Part shown: positions 25,826 through 33,537 of the stretch, piece by piece
Numbering within the stretch: the stretch's first letter is position 1
Layout: each line of letters opens with the position of its first letter
NCBI GenBank assembly: GCA_020427635.1
Contig: JAGQOH010000037.1
Coordinates: forward strand, 1 to 33,537
Length of the DNA: 33,537 bases
Direction of reading: 5' to 3'
Source of the DNA: Phycisphaerales bacterium
GTDB lineage: Bacteria > Planctomycetota > Phycisphaerae > Phycisphaerales > UBA1924
Translations under genes and position numbers: made by a program
Notes under the pieces: generated by a model
Databases searched by the model: none
Seen by the model: the letters and a program-made list of their open reading frames with translations, nothing else
Told to the model about the DNA's origin: nothing

Positions 25826-27329
25826 GCGGGTCCTTCTCCGGGATCATCGTTGAGCGGCCATCAAAGAAGTAATCCGTCGTCGTAACGCGATTGGCGTCGT
25901 CTTCGGTGTCGACATTGCCCTTCTTGATCTCGTCCCATTTGCCGACCAGAAGGATGAGCATGTCCTCAGGCCTGAGGTGCTTCTGTGCCATGCGCATGAC
26001 GTCATCCCTCGTCACCGCGTTCACCTTGTCGCGATAGGTGCGCCAGAAATTGGGATCGCGCCCCGTGATTTCGTCATTGACGAAGGTCACGAGGGTACCG
26101 GTCTTGCTTTCAAAGCGCCGCGGGAAGGTCTGGATGAATTCGTTCTTCACCGTTTGAAGCTCCTCGTCGGTCACGGGCTCGGTGCGAATGCGCTCGATTT
26201 CTTCGAAGATGAGGCGCGTTGCCAGGGCGACGGAGTCGGTCTTGCTGAAGCAGTACGCCAAGAAGAGTCCGGGATAGTCGACGCGGTCGGAGAAGGTTGA
26301 ACCAGCGGTGTACGCGAGCCCTTCCTGGGTGCGGACGCGGTTCATGATGCGGGAGGTGAAGCCGCCACCGCCCAGGATTTGGTTCATGACAGCGACCTTG
26401 ATGGCGTCGGGATCGTCACGCGTGAGGCCGCGTTGAGCGATCAGGATCTGGCCTTGCGGCGCATCTTTCTCGGTGTGGTACAGCGCGGGCGCGAGGGCGT
26501 CTGTCGGGGCGGGCACTTCAGGCGCGGAGGCGCCGCGGGACCAACCCGCAAGCGCGGACTCAAGGCGCGACATCATCTGCGCTTCATCGAAGTCGCCCAC
26601 CACGGAGATGATGAGGTTGGCGGGATTGAAGATACGCTCATGAAGATCGCGCATATCGTCAATCGTGATCGATTCAATCGACTGACCCGTGGGCATCTTG
26701 CCTTCGAAGTGATCGTTGCCAAACGCGAGGTTGTTGAGCTCTCGAATGGCGATGGCGAGCGGCATGTCATTGCGCGTTTTCATCTGCTCGATCGCTTGTG
26801 CGCGGAAGGTCTCGACGCGCTCGGGGTCGAAGCCCGGCGTCCTGACCATGTCCATGAACAAGGCGAACGCCTCATCAAGGTTGGAGGTCAGGCAATTGAT
26901 CTGGGCATTGGACGTTGTTTGGGTCATCGCGGAGAAAACGTTGGCCGCGAGGAAATCGAACTGCTCATCAAGTTCGCGCCCGGAGAGGCTCTGGGTGCCG
27001 CCCTGGCGGATGCAGGCCCCGGTGAGTTGGGCGAGGCCCTCCTTGCCGGTCGGCTCCATGTATTGCCCGCCCTTGAAAGTAAAGCGAATGGTGACGAGCG
27101 GAAATTCCTTGGAGACCGCAAGGTAGACCGGCACGCCATTGGTCAATTCGTGGCGGAACTGCGCGGGCGATGGGGGTTCGAATTCGAGCGGCGGAAATGC
27201 CAACTTGCTCGGGTGATCAACGCTCTGCGGCGCGGCACCCGCGGCAAGGGCCGGGAACATCATTGCAAGCGCACCCGCGAGCACGGCGCGCGCCGTGTTG
27301 TAGGACTGCTGGATCGTTGGAAGATTCAT
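25806..27329 (-). CDS. M16 family peptidase-like protein without the zinc motif
   Basis: This 507-residue exported protein is the non-catalytic partner of an M16 pair. A signal peptide ends near AGALAMMFPALAAGA. The region that would carry HxxEH reads GLAQLTGACIRQGGT, so the zinc ligands are missing. The C-terminal half retains the M16 substrate-binding pattern (ILGGGGFTSRIMNRVRTQEGLAY, then a YPGLFLAYCFSKTD segment). Such subunits pair with an active M16 protein to form the closed chamber, as in mitochondrial processing peptidase and PqqF-type bacterial pairs. Its ATG is 1 bp after the stop of the active subunit gene, so the two are translationally coupled. Confidence 0.9.
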   Translation of the reverse strand: MNLPTIQQSYNTARAVLAGALAMMFPALAAGAAPQSVDHPSKLAFPPLEFEPPSPAQFRHELTNGVPVYLAVSKEFPLVTIRFTFKGGQYMEPTGKEGLAQLTGACIRQGGTQSLSGRELDEQFDFLAANVFSAMTQTTSNAQINCLTSNLDEAFALFMDMVRTPGFDPERVETFRAQAIEQMKTRNDMPLAIAIRELNNLAFGNDHFEGKMPTGQSIESITIDDMRDLHERIFNPANLIISVVGDFDEAQMMSRLESALAGWSRGASAPEVPAPTDALAPALYHTEKDAPQGQILIAQRGLTRDDPDAIKVAVMNQILGGGGFTSRIMNRVRTQEGLAYTAGSTFSDRVDYPGLFLAYCFSKTDSVALATRLIFEEIERIRTEPVTDEELQTVKNEFIQTFPRRFESKTGTLVTFVNDEITGRDPNFWRTYRDKVNAVTRDDVMRMAQKHLRPEDMLILLVGKWDEIKKGNVDTEDDANRVTTTDYFFDGRSTMIPEKDPLTLEPK

Positions 27330-27330
27330 C

Positions 27331-29130
27331 TCAGTTGCTCCCTTCGGCGGTGCGCAGATCGGCGATGCGCTTGTTGATTTCCTGGAGGATGAAACGCATC
27401 AGCGGCTGGCGCTCGGGTGGCGCAACCTCGAGCGATTGGCGCGCCTGTGATGCGATGAGTTCGAGCTTTTCGAAGTCCGTTTCCTGGCGCAGCATCTCCA
27501 GCTGCATGGGAATGGCCTGGCGCATCATCGCTTGCGCGTTTTCGGGCATGCCTGCCAGCGCGTCCTCGAGGGTCATCTCGGCAACCGGTGCTGCCGACGG
27601 CTCAGGGGGCCGGCGCGTGTACAGCGCCACAGCGCGATTGTCATCGCGCAGGTACTGGCGCGCCACGCGCTGAATGTCTTTCGCTGTCACCGCCTGAATC
27701 TCATGCGGGCGCGTGTTGATTGCTTCCCACGAATCCATGCACTCATAGATCGCAAGCTGGAACAGCAGCGAAGAGTTCGATTGAAGGCGCCGGTAAGCGT
27801 CGGCCGCGGATTGGTTCTTTACTTTCTGCAATTCGTGGTCGCTGACCAGTTCGTCCTGCAGCAAGGCGACTTGATCGAACCATGCGGCCTCAAGGTCGGG
27901 CGGGGTGGCATCGCCCTTGATGCCCGCGGTGAAGGAGAACGAGCCGCCATGTCGCGATGCGTCGAGGCCTGCCCTTGCGTACTGTGCAATCTTCTGTTCT
28001 TCGACGAGCGCCTTGTACAGGCGCCCCGTGCGGCCATTGAGGATATCGGCGAGCACCTCAAGCGCCGCTTCATCCTTGTGACCAAACGGGACAGCTTGGT
28101 ACCGAACTTCACATTGCGGCTGGCAATCGCATTCGCCTTCGAAGGTGAACGACCCCATCAGTGGCACTTCGTAGGTGACGACCGCCGGCGTGGGCACACC
28201 CGTGTCGACGAGGCGACCGAAATAGCTGCGAATCAGCGGCTTGGCTTCAGCAGGATCAAAGTCGCCAACGACAACGCCAATGAGATTGGAAGGCTGGTAG
28301 TGCTGGCGGAAGTACGTGCGCACCTGATCTTCGGTATAGCTGAAGAGGTCGCTCATCCAGCCGACGACGGGCCACGCGTAGGGCGAAGAGACCCAAAACA
28401 TCGAGTCGAACCGCTCGTCAAGCTCGCCTGTGGGGTTGCTTTCGAGCGTCTGGCGGCGTTCCTCGACTACGACATCGCGCTCCGCATCGAACTCGCGCAA
28501 CGACGGATCCATGAGGCGGTCCGATTCCATCCATGTCCACAGTTCGAGCTTGTTTGATGGAATGTTGATGTAGTAGAAGGTGAAGTCCTTGCCCGTGCCC
28601 GCGTTCATGCCGGAGGCGCCTTCGTTCGTATAGATCTGGTCGAACTCGTTGGCGATGATCACGTTGCGCTGCTCGTCTTCGAGCTCAGTGAGTTGCTCGC
28701 GCAACTTGCGAATGTGGGGCGTGTCGATGGACTTGTCCCAAGGATTGCCGATCTCGCCCTTGGTGTAGCGCTTGTACTGCTCTTCGATCACGGCTTCGCG
28801 GATCTGATCGCGCAGATCGCTGAGCCGCTGGCGGTAACTTGCGTCAGCGGCGGCGTCGGAGGTCCCGACGCGGTCGGTCCCCTTGAACATCATGTGCTCG
28901 AGGAAGTGCGTCACACCCGTGATGCCCGGGCGCTCGTCTGCAGAACCGACCTTGGCGAGCCAGCCCGCGGCGATGATGTTGGGTTCCTCATCCCGCGGCA
29001 GAAGGATGAACTTCATGCCGTTCTCCAGGACGAACACCTCGGGGGTGACCTGTTGGGCGGCGGCGGGCGCGGCGAGGGCGGCAAGCGCCAGGGTGAGGTG
29101 GAGCGAAGCTCGGAGGGGCCGGCGCATCAT
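27331..29130 (-). CDS. M16 family zinc peptidase, catalytic subunit
   Basis: This is an exported metallopeptidase of 599 residues with signal peptide LALAALAAPAAAQ. The inverted zinc motif HFLEH is at residues 75-79 (H75, E78 base, H79), and the third ligand is probably E223 or E224 in RDVVVEERRQ. Between them sits an insertion of about 60-70 residues rich in charged helices (RLSDLRDQIREAV, KLREQLTELEDEQ), predicted to be a coiled coil; ordinary M16 enzymes have the glutamate about 75 residues after the motif. The C-terminal domain contains GRTGRLYKALVEEQKIA. A Cys cluster (CDCQPQC) around 340-350 may form disulfides. The start at 29130 has AAGGAG 8 nt upstream. Substrates are unknown. Confidence 0.93.
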   Translation of the reverse strand: MMRRPLRASLHLTLALAALAAPAAAQQVTPEVFVLENGMKFILLPRDEEPNIIAAGWLAKVGSADERPGITGVTHFLEHMMFKGTDRVGTSDAAADASYRQRLSDLRDQIREAVIEEQYKRYTKGEIGNPWDKSIDTPHIRKLREQLTELEDEQRNVIIANEFDQIYTNEGASGMNAGTGKDFTFYYINIPSNKLELWTWMESDRLMDPSLREFDAERDVVVEERRQTLESNPTGELDERFDSMFWVSSPYAWPVVGWMSDLFSYTEDQVRTYFRQHYQPSNLIGVVVGDFDPAEAKPLIRSYFGRLVDTGVPTPAVVTYEVPLMGSFTFEGECDCQPQCEVRYQAVPFGHKDEAALEVLADILNGRTGRLYKALVEEQKIAQYARAGLDASRHGGSFSFTAGIKGDATPPDLEAAWFDQVALLQDELVSDHELQKVKNQSAADAYRRLQSNSSLLFQLAIYECMDSWEAINTRPHEIQAVTAKDIQRVARQYLRDDNRAVALYTRRPPEPSAAPVAEMTLEDALAGMPENAQAMMRQAIPMQLEMLRQETDFEKLELIASQARQSLEVAPPERQPLMRFILQEINKRIADLRTAEGSN

Positions 29131-29354
29131 CGGTGCATCTCCTTGTGGATATCCGGACATTGGATCGAACAGACCGTTGGATCGTACCCCGCCCGATGGC
29201 GCGGCGTTGCGGCAGGCATGCGGTGTTATTGGTCTCCGCCCGAGGCGGGGAGGTCCCTTTGGCGGATGGGAGTTGACCGGGGCACGCGGGATGCCGATGA
29301 GGCGAGTCGAGTACGCCGCGCGGAGGCGTCGCGCGAGGGGAGTATTACGTCGAG

Positions 29355-29780
29355 ATGGCAGGCGAGAGCGGGCTGACAGTTCGCCGGTTTGAGCGGCACG
29401 AGCTTCAATTGGAGGCGCTCGTCGACATCGACGAGGCGTCCAAAGAGATCGTGCGCTTCAGCCCTGAGTCCGGCGTGAGCGGGATGATCCGTGCGCAGGT
29501 GCGCGACGTTGGCGAAGGCGGCTTGTCCGTGGCCCTTCCGGTGTTCGTGCCTCGGCGAACCTGCCTGCGCGTCCGCATCCTGGAAGCGGGCCAAACGCTT
29601 GATGCACCGGCGCTCGATGCCCATGTGCGCGTGATGCGTTTGCGCATGGAGGGCGCCAAACCGACCTACATCGCAGGCTGCGCTTTTGTGCAGCGCACGC
29701 AGGCACTCACGGAACAGGTGCAAGCGCTGCTCAAGGCGCATCGACCTGATGCACCGAATGAGCGGGAGGCTGCGGCGTGA
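29355..29780 (+). CDS. PilZ domain protein, probable cyclic-di-GMP receptor
   Basis: This 141-residue protein is a single PilZ domain. The N-terminal RxxxR motif is R10-R14 (RRFER) and the second motif is DVGEGG at 51-56, where the usual Ser is replaced by Gly. With these, cyclic-di-GMP binding is likely but may be weaker than in canonical PilZ proteins. Its stop overlaps the GTG start of the PilB/GspE ATPase gene, so the two are translationally coupled and the receptor probably acts on the pilus or secretion motor. A GGDEF enzyme that could make the signal is encoded 12 kb upstream. The ribosome site is weak and the gene is divergent from the M16 pair. Confidence 0.85.
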   Translation: MAGESGLTVRRFERHELQLEALVDIDEASKEIVRFSPESGVSGMIRAQVRDVGEGGLSVALPVFVPRRTCLRVRILEAGQTLDAPALDAHVRVMRLRMEGAKPTYIAGCAFVQRTQALTEQVQALLKAHRPDAPNEREAAA

Positions 29781-31495
29781 TCTCGAGCGACGACTATCTG
29801 GTGCAGTGGCTGCTAGACACCGGCATGGTGGATCAGGCTGGTGTGGACTCTGCGACTGCCGTGGCCGCCTCGGATCGCCTGGGCATTGGAGAGGCATTTG
29901 TCGCAGCGGGTGTCCTGAGTGACCGCGACGTTGCGGTCGCACGAGCGGGCCTGTGCGAGTGTCCTTTTGTGGATCTCGAGCACTACGAAATCAGTATCAA
30001 CAATGCATCGTTGATTCCACGATCGGCTGCCGAAACGCTTGGCGTCTTCACACTCTTCGTGATCGATGGCGTCGCCACCGTTGGCATGACCGATCCCTTG
30101 AATCTCAAGGCGATTGATCAGGCGCGCGCGTCGCTCAAGGCGGAGATCGAACCCGTTCTGTGCATTCCGGGCCAGTTGCAAGAACTTATCGCCAAGGCGT
30201 ACAGCTTGGTGTCAACGTCGAGCGGCGCGCGGCGCGAGCCTCGCGAGCACATCTCGGATGACTTGGTCACGGGCGAGGAGCCGATCGTCGCGGCGGTCAA
30301 CCACATCATCGCGAGCGCGCTTGAGGATGACGCTTCGGACGTCCACATCAGTCCGACGGAGCACGAGATTCAGCTGCGGTATCGCATTGATGGTCATCTG
30401 CAGGGACGTCAAGGGCCGCCCCTGAGCGCGCATCCGGCGATTGTGCAGCGCTTGAAAGTCATGGCGAAACTCGACCTCACGCAGACGCGCAGGCCGCAGG
30501 ATGGCAAGTTCCGCTTCGAGCATCACAACCATCGCTGTGAAGTGCGCCTCTCCACCATCCCCACGGTGTGTGGTGAGAACGTCGTAATGCGTCTCCTTCG
30601 CCCGCACGGCGCCATTCTTGACTTTGATACGCTCGGCATCCCGACACAGGCGGTGCAATCGCTGAACGACATCCTCACGCATCCGCACGGCATGCTGCTC
30701 GTCACCGGGCCCACGGGCTCCGGCAAGACGAGCACGTTGTACACGGCGGTCAAGCGACTCAACACCCCCGATCGGAACGTAGTGACGATCGAAGACCCTG
30801 TTGAGATTCGCATGCATGGTGTGCGTCAGGTGCAAACGAATGCGGACATTGGCCTGACCTTCGCGGCGGCGCTGCGCTCGATCCTGCGCCAGGATCCCGA
30901 TGTCGTGTTGCTTGGCGAGGTGCGCGATGCAGAAACGGCACTCATTTCAACCCAGGCATCACTCACTGGACACTTGGTGCTGTCGACGCTGCACACGAAC
31001 GACGCCGCTGGATCCATCGCGCGCCTCAAAGATCTGGGCGTGCCTCCCTTTGTGATCAATTCCGCGCTGCTTGCAGTGATTGCGCAACGGCTTGTGCGCC
31101 GCTTGTGCAAGGATTGTTCGCGTCCACACACACCGGACGAGACATTGCTGCGCCGGTTCGGGCTCAAGGATGGCGGCGAGTTTCGGCGCGGCGCTGGATG
31201 TGCTGCGTGCGGCACATCGGGCTATCGCGGGCGAATCGGCATCTATGAGCTGTTCCGCATGGACAGCCAAGCTGCCGCCATGATCGACAACGATGCGACG
31301 ACGCAGGAGCTCAACGCCTATATGTTCTCCCGCTCGAACATGCCTAAGGGTTCCTATGGGCCCATGTGGCTTGACGGCGTCACGAAGGCGCGCATGGGGA
31401 TCACGAGCCTGGAGGAAGTTGGGCACGCGGTTGCCTCGGTCGATGTCGAAGCAATGGTCGACGCGGCACCCGAAATGCTCCGGGAGGCCGCATGA
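29777..31495 (+). CDS. pilB: PilB/GspE assembly ATPase
   Basis: This hexameric ATPase powers type IV pilus extension or type II secretion pseudopilus assembly. It has 572 residues. The N-terminal domain (1-150) is of the MshEN/T2SSE_N type, with a degenerate RLGIGEAFVAAGVLSDRD repeat that in some homologs binds cyclic-di-GMP. The motor shows Walker A GPTGSGKT at 311-318, the Asp box segment TIEDPVEI, Walker B DPDVVLLGEVRD and a His box STLHTNDA. A zinc-binding pair CKDC and CAAC follows. The start is GTG at 29777, overlapping the PilZ stop as GTGA, with GGGAGG 7 nt upstream. Its stop overlaps the next start as ATGA. PilB or GspE cannot be separated by sequence here. Confidence 0.93.
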   Translation: MISSDDYLVQWLLDTGMVDQAGVDSATAVAASDRLGIGEAFVAAGVLSDRDVAVARAGLCECPFVDLEHYEISINNASLIPRSAAETLGVFTLFVIDGVATVGMTDPLNLKAIDQARASLKAEIEPVLCIPGQLQELIAKAYSLVSTSSGARREPREHISDDLVTGEEPIVAAVNHIIASALEDDASDVHISPTEHEIQLRYRIDGHLQGRQGPPLSAHPAIVQRLKVMAKLDLTQTRRPQDGKFRFEHHNHRCEVRLSTIPTVCGENVVMRLLRPHGAILDFDTLGIPTQAVQSLNDILTHPHGMLLVTGPTGSGKTSTLYTAVKRLNTPDRNVVTIEDPVEIRMHGVRQVQTNADIGLTFAAALRSILRQDPDVVLLGEVRDAETALISTQASLTGHLVLSTLHTNDAAGSIARLKDLGVPPFVINSALLAVIAQRLVRRLCKDCSRPHTPDETLLRRFGLKDGGEFRRGAGCAACGTSGYRGRIGIYELFRMDSQAAAMIDNDATTQELNAYMFSRSNMPKGSYGPMWLDGVTKARMGITSLEEVGHAVASVDVEAMVDAAPEMLREAA

Positions 31496-32697
31496 GCCAC
31501 CTTGCCTTTGAGTACCGCGCAGTGGATCGAACGGGCGGCGCAACGAACGGCACGTTGCAGGCCTCCTCATCGCAGGACGCGTATCGGAAGCTGCTTGCCC
31601 AAGGCCTGACGCCAATCAAGATCCGATCGGCGCGTTCGTCACGCGGCAAGGGGCGCCGCGGGAAGATTCGCCCCGTAGACATTTCGCACTTCACGCATCA
31701 ACTCTCGGTGCTGCTTGAGGCGCGCATTCCGATTTCCGATTGCTTCCGGTCGATTGCCGAGCAAGAGCCCAACGCGAAGCTGCGCGAGATCGCGCTTGAT
31801 CTTGCACAAAGCGTGCAGTCGGGCAAGAACATCACCAGCGCGCTGGAGCCACACCGGGCGATCTTTGGCACGGTGTATGTAGAAACGATTCACGCCGCGG
31901 AAACGAGCGGCAACATGATCACGGTGCTGGGGCACCTGGCGGATGCGGTTGAGGAAGAAGCGGAGATGCGGCGCACCGTGCGCGGGGCATTGATGTATCC
32001 GATCGCGGTTGTCGCTGCCCTGACGATCGCCACGCTGTTCCTTGTCACGTTCGTGGTGCCCAAGTTCGCCAAGATGTTCTCGGATCGCGGCGTGGACCTG
32101 CCCTTCTTGACGCAAGTGCTGTCAGGACTTGGCGTCTCAATCCGTCATTGGTGGTTCGTCTACTTGGCGGTGATCATTGCGGCGATCTTCACGCTCCGCA
32201 CAGCATGGCGCAACCAGGCGAGCCGCATGAGAATCGATGCGTGGATGCACAAGGCGCCTTATCTCAATGCGATCCTCACGGGTGTCGCGGTGTCGCGGTT
32301 CGCCAGTGTGCTTGGGATTTCGCTGCGCTCGGGGATCGGACTGATTGATGCACTTGGCATGGCAGGGCGCGCCTCCGGGCGACCGCTCCTGATGGCCGAT
32401 ACGCAGCGCATGGTCGATCAGGTGCGCGCAGGCGGGCGCTTGCGCGAGGTCGTGAGCGAGTGCGATTACCTGCCCGGGTTTGTGAAGCAGCTCATCAGTG
32501 CGGGCGAAGAGTCGGGCGAAATCCCGCGGCTGTGCGGCGTGATTGCCCAGCACTTCTCGCGGGAAACGAAGCATCTGACGAAGAACCTCGCCACGGTTAT
32601 CGAACCCATCCTCATTGCGGGCCTCACCGGCGTGGTGCTCATGATCGCGCTCGCAGTGTTCTTGCCCATGTGGGACATGGTGAAGATCGTCGGATAA
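31492..32697 (+). CDS. pilC: PilC/GspF inner-membrane platform protein
   Basis: This polytopic inner-membrane protein couples the ATPase to pilin assembly. It has 401 residues, the usual length. Two GspF repeats are visible: FTHQLSVLLEARIPISDCF and VSRFASVLGISLRSGIGLIDAL, each followed by a charged helix and the GExSG motif (ETSGNM and GEESGEIP). Three membrane segments lie at about VAALTIATLFLVTFVV, VYLAVIIAAIFTL and LIAGLTGVVLMIALAVF. The ATG overlaps the PilB stop by 4 bp (ATGA), so it is coupled to the ATPase. A basic SSRGKGRRGKIRP stretch follows the N-terminal domain. Confidence 0.93.
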   Translation: MSHLAFEYRAVDRTGGATNGTLQASSSQDAYRKLLAQGLTPIKIRSARSSRGKGRRGKIRPVDISHFTHQLSVLLEARIPISDCFRSIAEQEPNAKLREIALDLAQSVQSGKNITSALEPHRAIFGTVYVETIHAAETSGNMITVLGHLADAVEEEAEMRRTVRGALMYPIAVVAALTIATLFLVTFVVPKFAKMFSDRGVDLPFLTQVLSGLGVSIRHWWFVYLAVIIAAIFTLRTAWRNQASRMRIDAWMHKAPYLNAILTGVAVSRFASVLGISLRSGIGLIDALGMAGRASGRPLLMADTQRMVDQVRAGGRLREVVSECDYLPGFVKQLISAGEESGEIPRLCGVIAQHFSRETKHLTKNLATVIEPILIAGLTGVVLMIALAVFLPMWDMVKIVG

Positions 32698-32699
32698 CA

Positions 32700-32734
32700 A
32701 TGCGTCGCACCCAAAGGGGGGACGACACACGCAT
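32700..32734 (+). other. Possible stem-loop between pilC and the first pilin gene
   Basis: ATGCGT and ACGCAT can pair across a 23-nt loop that itself contains CCC and GGGGGG. It lies in the 105-bp gap before the first pilin. It may be an mRNA processing or weak termination site, but the stem is short. Confidence 0.25.
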
Positions 32735-32802
32735 TCGAGTGTAGGTGACCTGCAAACCTGCCGAAATCGAAGTTGACTCGGAATCTCGAGGAGGAGTAAC
32801 AC

Positions 32803-33291
32803 ATGGCAACGATTGCAAAGAGAACTGGGGTGACGCGTCGCGCGTTCACGTTGATTGAATTGATTGCGGTGCTCGTGGTGCTGGCGATCTTGTCCGGCAT
32901 CGCGCTGCCCAAGTACCTGGACTACGCCGCCCGCGCTCGCGCTTCGGCGCTTCAAGGCGCCCTGGGTGGCGTGCGTACCGGTGTCGCCTCGTACTACGCG
33001 AACGCATCGGTGTCCGGCACCGCGACCTATCCGACGCTGGCCCAGCTCGAGACGCTCGGCACGGTGATGCAGGAAGCGATCCCGGTCAACCCCTACAACG
33101 GCAGTAACGACGTTGTCGCAGCGACGCAGGCGCAGGCCGCTGCTCGCACGATCATCGCGGGTGGCGCCGGGTGGGCGTACTACGTTGACAACGCCGCCAC
33201 ACCGCCGGAAGCCGTGTTCTATGCGAATACTGCGGACACGACGACGGTGGATGATCCTTCGGGAGGCTATTTCGACGCGAACGAACTCTGA
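32803..33291 (+). CDS. Type IV pilin/GspG-like major pilin
   Basis: The 162-residue product begins with a short leader and TRRAFTLIELIAVLVVLAIL, the class III prepilin signal and hydrophobic stalk helix. Glu5 of the mature protein is present (F1-T2-L3-I4-E5). The residue before the cleavage point is Ala instead of the usual Gly. The globular part is Ala/Tyr/Thr-rich and includes IPVNPYNGSNDVV, similar to the NPY segment of GspG/PilE-type pilins, and ends in an acidic tail. A strong GAGGAGGAG site lies 6 nt upstream, so high expression is likely and it may be the main subunit. It lies 105 bp after the platform protein. Confidence 0.9.
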   Translation: MATIAKRTGVTRRAFTLIELIAVLVVLAILSGIALPKYLDYAARARASALQGALGGVRTGVASYYANASVSGTATYPTLAQLETLGTVMQEAIPVNPYNGSNDVVAATQAQAAARTIIAGGAGWAYYVDNAATPPEAVFYANTADTTTVDDPSGGYFDANEL

Positions 33292-33341
33292 ATCACGGAG
33301 AGCCCTCTGGATTCCAAGTACACGACGAGGTTCGTCAAGCC

Positions 33342-33537
33342 ATGACACCGGCCCCGGTCAGCAGAAGCACAGCATGTGCGGCGCCCCGGGGCCGTCGTGC
33401 TTTTACACTCATCGAGCTTGTTGCAGTCATCGTGGTGCTGGGGATTCTCGCGGCGACCGCAGCCCCGGCGCTGGCGAACATGCAGCGCGGGCGCGAAGCG
33501 GCCCTCGCCCGCGAGGCGGAGCGACGCGTCGAACTGG
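33342..33537 (+). CDS. Second pilin/pseudopilin (partial, cut by the right edge)
   Basis: Only the first 65 codons are present. The leader of about 20 residues is followed by RRAFTLIELVAVIVVLGIL, with Glu5 present and again Ala rather than Gly before the cleavage site. It is followed by the start of a charged helical region (NMQRGREAALAREAERRV). The ATG at 33342 has a weak, distant GAGG. It lies 50 bp after the first pilin, so it probably belongs to the same operon and may be a minor pilin. Confidence 0.85.
   Translation, partial: MTPAPVSRSTACAAPRGRRAFTLIELVAVIVVLGILAATAAPALANMQRGREAALAREAERRVEL

Noticed and set aside
26379..27377. 332-codon plus-strand frame opposite the M16 gene
   Set aside because: Antisense to a well-supported gene and without recognisable domains.
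32137..33348. 403-codon minus-strand frame
   Set aside because: Antisense to pilC and the first pilin; its Arg/His-rich composition is typical of a shadow frame.

Overview
The window reads as a GC-rich bacterial chromosome segment, most likely from a planctomycete of the Phycisphaerae type. This is inferred from several signs together: a chlamydia/planctomycete histone-H1-like Hc1 domain protein, an IPTL-CTERM cupredoxin, a secreted acetolactate-decarboxylase-like protein, pilins with an RRAFTLIEL leader, a paired M16 peptidase set, and ftsW/murG showing that peptidoglycan is made. No phage, IS element, CRISPR array, tRNA or rRNA gene was recognised.

Layout. Bases 1-9908 (minus strand) hold the ribosomal protein/RNA polymerase cluster rplK-rplA-rplJ-rplL-rpoB-[lipoprotein]-rpoC; rpoC runs off the left edge. 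A small lipoprotein gene sits between rpoB and rpoC, and the usual secE-nusG pair is not next to rplK. Upstream on the same strand are a secreted ALDC-like protein (10105-10833) and an exported Asn/Lys-repeat protein (10945-12294). From 12503 the plus strand carries ftsW-murG, a receiver-like orphan protein overlapping a GGDEF diguanylate cyclase, a tail-less Hc1-like protein, a FabZ-type dehydratase, manA, a GT2 glycosyltransferase, iscS-iscU, an exported msrA and the IPTL-CTERM cupredoxin, which ends at a strong intrinsic terminator. Then come tyrS (minus), a lipoprotein and a DUF1643 protein (plus), and two M16 peptidases (minus), one with the zinc motif and one without. The right end (29355 onward, plus strand) is a type IV pilus/type II secretion-like operon: PilZ protein, PilB/GspE ATPase, PilC/GspF platform protein and two pilins, the last cut by the window edge.

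How the genes fit together. The first block is transcription/translation core with its own RNA structures: two hairpins in the rplK leader, a structured rplJ-rplL gap, and a hairpin between rplL and rpoB. The middle block is cell-envelope building (septal peptidoglycan, sugar phosphate supply, lipid dehydration), Fe-S assembly and methionine repair. A cyclic-di-GMP theme links the GGDEF enzyme with the PilZ gene that overlaps the pilus ATPase gene; this link is inference. Most genes are ordinary. The parts that deserve follow-up are the split rpoB/rpoC pair, the Asn/Lys-repeat exported protein, the tail-less Hc1 protein, the PilZ-PilB coupling, the non-canonical TIGN signature in TyrRS, and the REP-like palindrome at 25275.
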